DNA of 11,600 nucleotides, from NCBI GenBank assembly GCA_022750355.1, contig JAKIVW010000047.1:312-11911 (forward strand), given 5' to 3'. The notes under the pieces are model-generated. The model searched no databases. It had not been told where the DNA came from and worked only from the letters and a program-made list of their open reading frames with translations. Positions 7,529-11,600 of the stretch are shown in pieces (position 1 is the stretch's first letter; every line of letters starts with the position of its first letter). Position numbers and translations under genes: made by a program. Origin of the DNA: Thermoplasmata archaeon (GTDB lineage: Archaea; Thermoplasmatota; Thermoplasmata; Lutacidiplasmatales; UBA184).

Positions 7529-8246
7529 GCCGGGTCCCCCGTCGCGTCGACCGTTTCGGAACGGCACCGTAGAGGGGCTTCACCAAGTCCCGGACGTCGG
7601 CATGGACCTCCTCCGGTCGTCGATTCGCGTCCACCGTATGGAAGTCGTATTCGCGGGACATCCACTCGAACTCGCGGGAGAGGCGGTCCTGATAGAGGAA
7701 GAAACTCTCGAAGAAGTCCCGGGAGAGACAGAGGTCCATGCCGGACTCCCAGTAGTCCAGGCTCCCGTACTTCCCGATCGAGCGGTGCAGGAGGATCTCG
7801 GGGCGCGCATCCAGGAAGACGACGAGGTCCGGGCGGAAGGCGAACCCGTACAGCTTGCGGGCCCAGTCCCGGGAAGCTCCGCGGACGATCGCGCGGGCCA
7901 TGAGCGTGTAGATGTACCGGTCGGCGAGCACCGTGCTCCCGGCCGATAGCGCCGGGACGATCTTGTTCTCGAGCTGGTCGCCAAAATCCGCCGCATACAG
8001 CAACGCCAGGGTCGTCGCGCCGAGGGTGTGACCCTGCTTCGCCTTGTCGATCTCCTCGCTCACGAGCGTCGAGCGGCGTAGGCCCGTGTCGACGACCGCA
8101 TGGCCCTCGATCTCGAGCCACTCCTTGAGCCGGTCCACCTCGGTCGTCCGCCCGGAGCCGTCCGAGCCCTCGATCACGATCAACTTCCCGCCGAGTTCGC
8201 TCGGTCCGAGACCGGGCAGGCGGGTGCCGTACGTCCTATCGGTCAT
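7497..8246 (-). CDS. Thymidylate-kinase-like P-loop protein B (Walker A Lys replaced by Arg)
   Basis: A 249-residue protein of the thymidylate kinase fold. Its P-loop is IEGSDGSGRTTE (25-36), in which the usual GKT/GKS lysine is Arg33 (codon CGG). LLYAADFGDQLENKIVPAL (82-100) and LADRYIYT (107-114) match the thymidylate kinase core, including the DRY motif (109-111). The REPGGT-type substrate motif is missing; TGLRRSTLVSEEI stands there. The region SLDYWESGMDLCLSRD is shared in pattern with the upstream paralogue. The last 20 residues are Pro/Thr/Arg-rich and probably disordered. The start overlaps the stop of protein A by 11 bases, indicating translational coupling and perhaps a heterodimer. 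From memory, bacteria carry similar tandem or fused pairs annotated as dTMP kinase, with the second member also using GSGR. The fold is secure. The substrate is not, and genuine dTMP kinase activity is doubtful. Confidence 0.8.
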   Translation of the reverse strand: MTDRTYGTRLPGLGPSELGGKLIVIEGSDGSGRTTEVDRLKEWLEIEGHAVVDTGLRRSTLVSEEIDKAKQGHTLGATTLALLYAADFGDQLENKIVPALSAGSTVLADRYIYTLMARAIVRGASRDWARKLYGFAFRPDLVVFLDARPEILLHRSIGKYGSLDYWESGMDLCLSRDFFESFFLYQDRLSREFEWMSREYDFHTVDANRRPEEVHADVRDLVKPLYGAVPKRSTRRGTRPTPPGPTASA

Positions 8247-8934
8247 GCAACAACGTCTCCACCTTGGGGAATCCCTGCAACACCGGCCGGACCGCGCTCC
8301 GCAGCTCGGCCTGGATCGGCTCGACCGGCCGGGTCGAGTCGACGATCGTCATCCGGTCGGTGATGGCGATCTGGTCGTACTCCTTCTTGATCCGACCCTG
8401 GAACCGCTCGTAACTGTCGTGGAGGTCCTCCGAAAGGCCGAGATCCATCCCCGCCTCGTAGTAGTTGATCTTGAGCCGCGAGGCGATCTTGCGCTGCAGG
8501 GTGACCTTCACGGGGACACGGAAGTAGAAGGCGACGTCCGGGGTCGGGGCGAAGGAGTAGATGGTCCGCACCCAGCCGGGGTCGCACCCCCGTGCGGCGT
8601 CGCGGACGAACGCGGTGTAGGAATATCGGTCGCAGATGACGACGTACCCGGCCCGGAGGGGCGGGAGGATCGTTCGCTCGAACCGGTCGGCGAAATCGAC
8701 CGCGTGCATCAGGGAGAACGTCGTGGGGGTGAGGAGGCCCTTCTTCTTTCCCCGTCGGATCGTGGAGGAGACGAGCTCGGAGGAGTTCCACTCCGTCCGA
8801 AAGACTCGATACCCCGAAGCGGCCAACCACTTTCCCAGCAACGCCGCCTGGGTGGATTTGCCGCTGCCGTCGAGCCCCTCGAACACGAACAGACGACCCG
8901 GATAGCCGTGCTTCGGGGAGGCATTCTCACGCAT
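8236..8934 (-). CDS. Thymidylate-kinase-like P-loop kinase A
   Basis: A 232-residue thymidylate-kinase-fold protein with an intact P-loop FEGLDGSGKST (18-28, Lys26). It also has LMHAVDFADRFERTILPPL, the VICDRYSYT segment with DRY (102-104), and a basic stretch IRRGKKKG near 59-66. As in its partner, the REPGGT motif that helps bind dTMP is absent, replaced by RTEWNSSELVSSTI. The Gln that normally follows the DRY motif is not seen either (TAFVRDAARG). KINYYEAGMDLGLSED aligns with the partner's LDYWESGMDLCLSRD, so the two genes are ancient paralogues. ATG 8934 is chosen; GTG 8937 directly before it is possible. The start overlaps the ppx stop by eight bases, so ppx, A and B form one operon. It is annotated by homology as dTMP kinase, but the operon suggests a phosphate or polyphosphate-linked kinase. 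That substrate is my inference. Confidence 0.82.
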   Translation of the reverse strand: MRENASPKHGYPGRLFVFEGLDGSGKSTQAALLGKWLAASGYRVFRTEWNSSELVSSTIRRGKKKGLLTPTTFSLMHAVDFADRFERTILPPLRAGYVVICDRYSYTAFVRDAARGCDPGWVRTIYSFAPTPDVAFYFRVPVKVTLQRKIASRLKINYYEAGMDLGLSEDLHDSYERFQGRIKKEYDQIAITDRMTIVDSTRPVEPIQAELRSAVRPVLQGFPKVETLLHDR

Positions 8935-10489
8935 CACGGATCTTCACCTCGACGTCGAAGGCCCGTGGGATCGTCTTCGCCACTTTCTCCCCGATCCTTC
9001 CGGGAGGGGCGGTACTGGCGGACGATGAAAAGGATACCGTGACGGTCCGGCCGTCACCGGAACTCGAGAATCGTGGGTGGAACGGCTCCGTCAGCTCGGC
9101 GATCTCGAGGATCGCCCCGAGGCGACGGGCGATGTCGAGGTCGTCGTTGCGGAGGATCGGTTGGAACCCCTTCTTCCACTCCGACGGGAGGGGGCCTCCT
9201 TCATGGACGTACGCCGCCATGGACGCGAGAAGGGTCTCCCGCTGGTCCAGGCCCATCAGCGGATAGTTCTGGATGAGGTAGGCGGAATGGTGCGCATGCC
9301 GCCATAGGTCGATGGCGGTGCCGGAGTCGTGCATCCAACCGGCGACCCGGAGAGCGAGCTCCTCGCTCCGACCCCACTTGAACCGGTCAGCCAGCACCTC
9401 ATACAGGTCGAGGGCCGTGGCCGCCACCGCCCGCCCGTGGTCGAGTCGGAAGGCGAACGACTCCGACGCGGCGACGACCGACCGCTCCGCGAGCGTCGCG
9501 GCCGGCGCGGGCAGTTTGGCGCCCACCGCCTCGAGGGCGATCCCTTCCCGTATCCCCGTCCCGGAGACGACGATATGGTCCGCCTTCGCGGCCCGGAGCA
9601 ACTCCTGGAATACTACCACCCCCGCCAGGACGACATCCGCCCGGTCCGACCCGATCCCGGGGACGGACCGGCGCTTCTCCGCCGACATCTCCCCCAGGAG
9701 CTCCCCCAGGGCCTCGATGTCGTAGTCCCAGAGCGGGTATCCGTGGACGCGTCCGATCGGCCAGCTGCGGAATTCGATCGCCGCTCGGGCGAGCGCCCGG
9801 ACGGTTCCTCCGATCCCGAACAACCGACGCGCCCGGTCGCCGAACGTCTCGAACACCGGGCCGAGGGCGTCGCCGACGTGCTCCCGGAGGTCGTCCATCT
9901 CCCGTTTCTTCGGAGGGTCATGCTCGAAGAATCGTTCGGAGAGCCGGAGGGCGCCGAGCGGCAGACTGACCGTACTTCGTAACTCACCGCGACGCACTTC
10001 GGCGAGCTGGAGCGAACCCCCGCCCATGTCCAAGACGATGTCGTGCTCGAGCTCCCACGCGCTGGCCACTCCGAGGTATCCGTACCGGGCTTCTTCGGCC
10101 CCGGACAGAATGCGCAACAGCACCCCGGTGCTCCGCTCGACGGCGCGCACGAACTCCCCCCCGTTGGGTGCGTCGCGGACGGCGCTGGTCGCGACGGCGA
10201 GCGTCCGCGGAACGTCGAGGGCGCGAACGAGCTTGGCGAACCGCTTGACGGCCACCGTGCCGCGGCGGATCGCCTCGTCGGAGAGTTGTCCGTCCGGACC
10301 GGTCGCCCCGCCGAGGCGGGGCACCTCCTTGTCCTCGTAGGTCGCCCGAACGGATCCGGCTGGCGACGTGTCAAAGATCACGAATCGGGCGGTGTTCGAC
10401 CCGATGTCGATCACACCCAGGCGGTGCGGCGAACGGAAAGTCGAGCGTTCCTCCCGACCGCCGGCTTCTGCCGACCGGGAGCGCTCCAC
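8927..10489 (-). CDS. ppx: Exopolyphosphatase / guanosine pentaphosphate phosphatase (Ppx/GppA) with C-terminal HD-type domain
   Basis: This 520-residue protein is the usual size for long Ppx/GppA enzymes, which remove terminal phosphate from polyphosphate or convert pppGpp to ppGpp. Actin-like ATPase motifs are clear: phosphate-1 loop GVIDIGSNTARFVIFD (25-40), ATSAVRDAPNG (100-110), SGAEEARYGYLG (129-140, with the catalytic-type Glu), phosphate-2 loop DIVLDMGGGSLQLAEV (150-165) and FGIGGTVRALA (224-234). From about residue 345 an HD-like domain follows, with His351, His387-Asp388 and His400/401. GTG 10489 is the start, as no upstream ATG is in frame. The AT-rich dyad 10508-10520 is centred 26 bases upstream, fitting a leaderless transcript. 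It leads the operon with the two thymidylate-kinase-like genes and diverges from the CHAD gene, which favours a polyphosphatase role over GppA. Confidence 0.93.
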   Translation of the reverse strand: MERSRSAEAGGREERSTFRSPHRLGVIDIGSNTARFVIFDTSPAGSVRATYEDKEVPRLGGATGPDGQLSDEAIRRGTVAVKRFAKLVRALDVPRTLAVATSAVRDAPNGGEFVRAVERSTGVLLRILSGAEEARYGYLGVASAWELEHDIVLDMGGGSLQLAEVRRGELRSTVSLPLGALRLSERFFEHDPPKKREMDDLREHVGDALGPVFETFGDRARRLFGIGGTVRALARAAIEFRSWPIGRVHGYPLWDYDIEALGELLGEMSAEKRRSVPGIGSDRADVVLAGVVVFQELLRAAKADHIVVSGTGIREGIALEAVGAKLPAPAATLAERSVVAASESFAFRLDHGRAVAATALDLYEVLADRFKWGRSEELALRVAGWMHDSGTAIDLWRHAHHSAYLIQNYPLMGLDQRETLLASMAAYVHEGGPLPSEWKKGFQPILRNDDLDIARRLGAILEIAELTEPFHPRFSSSGDGRTVTVSFSSSASTAPPGRIGEKVAKTIPRAFDVEVKIRDA

Positions 10490-10507
10490 GGCTACCCATG
10501 TTTCGGG

Positions 10508-10520
10508 CTACTAATAGTAG
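10508..10520. promoter_or_regulatory. 13-base palindrome acting as candidate TATA/operator between ppx and the CHAD gene
   Basis: CTACTA-A-TAGTAG is a perfect dyad with a one-base centre. It is centred 26 bases before GTG 10489, so it probably contains the ppx TATA box. Being symmetric, it could also serve the CHAD gene, whose transcript would then have a leader of roughly 55 bases. A factor binding here could control both directions. Confidence 0.45.
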
Positions 10521-10528
10521 TCGTTAGC

Positions 10529-10557
10529 AACGGCGTTGAAACGGTTGGGAAACGGTT
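10529..10557. repeat. Three AACGG repeats at exact 11-base spacing
   Basis: AACGG begins at 10529, 10540 and 10551. The first copy reads AACGGCGTT and the other two AAACGGTT. Each unit is itself a small dyad (AACG-G-CGTT or AAC-G-GTT). The spacing is about one helical turn, so a protein could contact all three on one DNA face. They lie between the ppx/CHAD dyad and the CHAD ribosome-binding site. Confidence 0.5.
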
Positions 10558-10586
10558 TTCCCCCCCTCTGGGCTGCCGCGTTTTCC

Positions 10587-10592
10587 GGAGGT
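10587..10592 (+). promoter_or_regulatory. Shine-Dalgarno site of the CHAD gene
   Basis: GGAGGT stands three bases before ATG 10596. It decides this start over an in-frame TTG at 10536, which would add 20 residues of poor quality. It is the clearest ribosome-binding site in the window, in contrast to the leaderless-looking starts elsewhere. Confidence 0.6.
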
Positions 10593-10595
10593 TCC

Positions 10596-11471
10596 ATGGC
10601 TCGCCCTCGCTCGCCCCCACGCGCCGTCGCCGAGTTCGTAGGCGAGCTCGAACGCCGCCTGGACGCTACGTTGCACGAACTCGACCGCCTCGTCGCTGCT
10701 CCCCGGCCCGCCGCCTCGGCCCTCCACCGCCTCCATCGAGATCTTCGCCGTCTCCGGGTCGGGGTCTCGGTCTGGGCTCGTCTCCTTTCGAAGTCCCCCC
10801 GATCCGAGCTAAAGGGGTTCGACCGCCGGCTGAAGCGCCTCGCGCGGCTCGTCGGAGGGGTTCGCGACCGGGACGTCGCCTTGGGTCTCCTGGCCGACCG
10901 CTCCCTGCCCGGAGGCACGCGCGAGCGGGTCCGCCTGGTCCAGGTTCGGCGACGACTTGTGGATGACGCGCGCGTTGGGCGCGAGCTGCTGAGGGTGTTC
11001 CTGCGGGCCGAGCGGGATGCAGGACTTTTCGAGGGGATCCGCGCCGGTCTCCACGAGAACCCCCCACGGAACCGGGTGCAGCATTTGGAGGGGTATCTCA
11101 GCGAGATCCGGGATGAGGGCCGGCGAGAAGTTCAGCAGGCCCATCGTCGCGCCCGAAGGAATCCTTCGACGCGGCGCCTGCACAGCCTCCGGATCCGAAT
11201 GCGGAACTGGCGACATCTCGCCGATCTCTCCACGACCCTCACCCCCGCAAGTTCCCCCCCGCCTCCGTCGCCCCCCCTCCGGGCGCTCCAACGTCGCCTC
11301 GGTCGGCTTCACGACCTCGAGGTCGCCGAAAATCTCGCCCGACCGGCACGAGGTACGCGATGGGCCCGGTCGCTCGAGGAGGAACAACAGCGGCAACGTC
11401 ACCGCATTGTCCAACAGCTGCGCTCCCACCGGTCGCGCGAGGTCGTACCGCTGGCGGAAGCGGCGGCGTGA
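10596..11471 (+). CDS. CHAD domain protein (predicted polyphosphate-binding)
   Basis: A 291-residue, very arginine-rich, all-helical protein. CHAD domains form two four-helix bundles around a basic channel that binds polyphosphate through conserved His, Arg and Lys. The first half shows SALHRLHRDLRRLRVGVSVW (41-60) and LKRLARLVGGVRDRDVAL (79-96). The second repeats the plan with RRLHSLRIRMRNWRHLAD (193-210) and LQRRLGRLHDLEVAENL (231-247). A proline-rich linker (about 218-227) separates the last helices. No CYTH domain is fused, so this is a stand-alone CHAD protein, probably a polyphosphate-granule or polyphosphate-enzyme partner in the cytoplasm. It diverges from ppx across a region with a dyad and phased repeats, supporting joint control. 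Its TGA overlaps a GTG start of the next ORF. Family assignment is firm; polyphosphate binding is known for family members and inferred here. Confidence 0.87.
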   Translation: MARPRSPPRAVAEFVGELERRLDATLHELDRLVAAPRPAASALHRLHRDLRRLRVGVSVWARLLSKSPRSELKGFDRRLKRLARLVGGVRDRDVALGLLADRSLPGGTRERVRLVQVRRRLVDDARVGRELLRVFLRAERDAGLFEGIRAGLHENPPRNRVQHLEGYLSEIRDEGRREVQQAHRRARRNPSTRRLHSLRIRMRNWRHLADLSTTLTPASSPPPPSPPLRALQRRLGRLHDLEVAENLARPARGTRWARSLEEEQQRQRHRIVQQLRSHRSREVVPLAEAAA

Positions 11472-11600
11472 GCGGACGGCTACCGCCCTCAGCTGAGCTG
11501 ACCGTCTCACGCGTCCCGACCATTCCCCCCGCGCTATCCGAGGCACTCGAGCGCGCCCTCGGGGAAACCGGGGCGCTCGGGGCGACAGTGAAGCAACTCG
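11468..11600 (+). CDS. Unidentified protein, N-terminal fragment
   Basis: An open frame starts with GTG 11468, which shares the bases GTGA with the CHAD stop, and stays open to the window end (44 codons). The N-terminal residues read SGRLPPSAELTVSRVP, followed by a probable helix PPALSEALERALGETGALG. The overlap suggests co-translation with the CHAD gene, so it may belong to the polyphosphate block. Nothing here identifies a family; it does not resemble the N-terminus of polyphosphate kinase 1 that I know. Confidence 0.5.
   Translation, partial: MSGRLPPSAELTVSRVPTIPPALSEALERALGETGALGATVKQL

Noticed and set aside
7497..8934. Treating both kinase-like genes as ordinary tmk
   Set aside because: Both lack the REPGGT-type motif and one lacks the P-loop lysine; a named dTMP kinase assignment would overstate the evidence.
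10529..10557. CRISPR-like or replication-origin iterons
   Set aside because: There are only three five-base units, with no spacer structure and no replication initiator gene nearby; a promoter-proximal regulatory site fits better.
10536..10595. Upstream TTG start for the CHAD gene
   Set aside because: It would cross the repeat region and add a poor N-terminus. ATG 10596 has a strong GGAGGT site three bases upstream.

Overview
The window (about two thirds or more G+C) looks like chromosomal DNA of a GC-rich archaeon, possibly a Thermoplasmata-type lineage. The evidence is indirect. Several starts have an AT-rich, TATA-like box about 26-29 bases upstream and no ribosome-binding site, as expected of leaderless archaeal transcripts. 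There is a PhoU homologue whose helical part resembles archaeal AbrB-PhoU proteins, and a sequon-rich, C-terminally anchored kelch surface protein. Several other genes (pyruvate kinase variant, M3A peptidase, the paired thymidylate-kinase-like proteins, CHAD) look bacterial in type, so past transfer is plausible. No rRNA, tRNA, CRISPR or insertion sequence was seen, and no gene-free stretch exceeds 300 bases.

Left part (1-5824): a pyruvate-kinase-family gene runs leftward off the edge. A small winged-helix protein gene diverges from it. A kelch-repeat membrane-anchored surface protein follows on the minus strand, broken in this assembly by a frameshift at a 15-G/7-C tract. An M3A (thimet-oligopeptidase-type) zinc peptidase diverges from it.

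Right part (5870-11600): a phosphate/polyphosphate-themed block. phoU and a SixA-type histidine phosphatase lie together on the plus strand. They converge on a minus-strand operon of ppx/gppA followed by two thymidylate-kinase-like genes, with start/stop overlaps of 8 and 11 bases. Diverging from ppx is a CHAD-domain gene, whose stop overlaps the start of an unidentified ORF that leaves the window.

Ppx degrades polyphosphate and CHAD domains are known to bind it, while PhoU and SixA handle phosphate signalling. The two P-loop kinases lack the usual thymidylate-binding signature, and one has Arg in place of the Walker A Lys. The most interesting reading of the window is that this pair works in polyphosphate or phosphonucleotide metabolism rather than dTTP synthesis. 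The ppx/CHAD intergenic region carries a dyad and three AACGG repeats spaced exactly 11 bases apart, which may be a shared control region.
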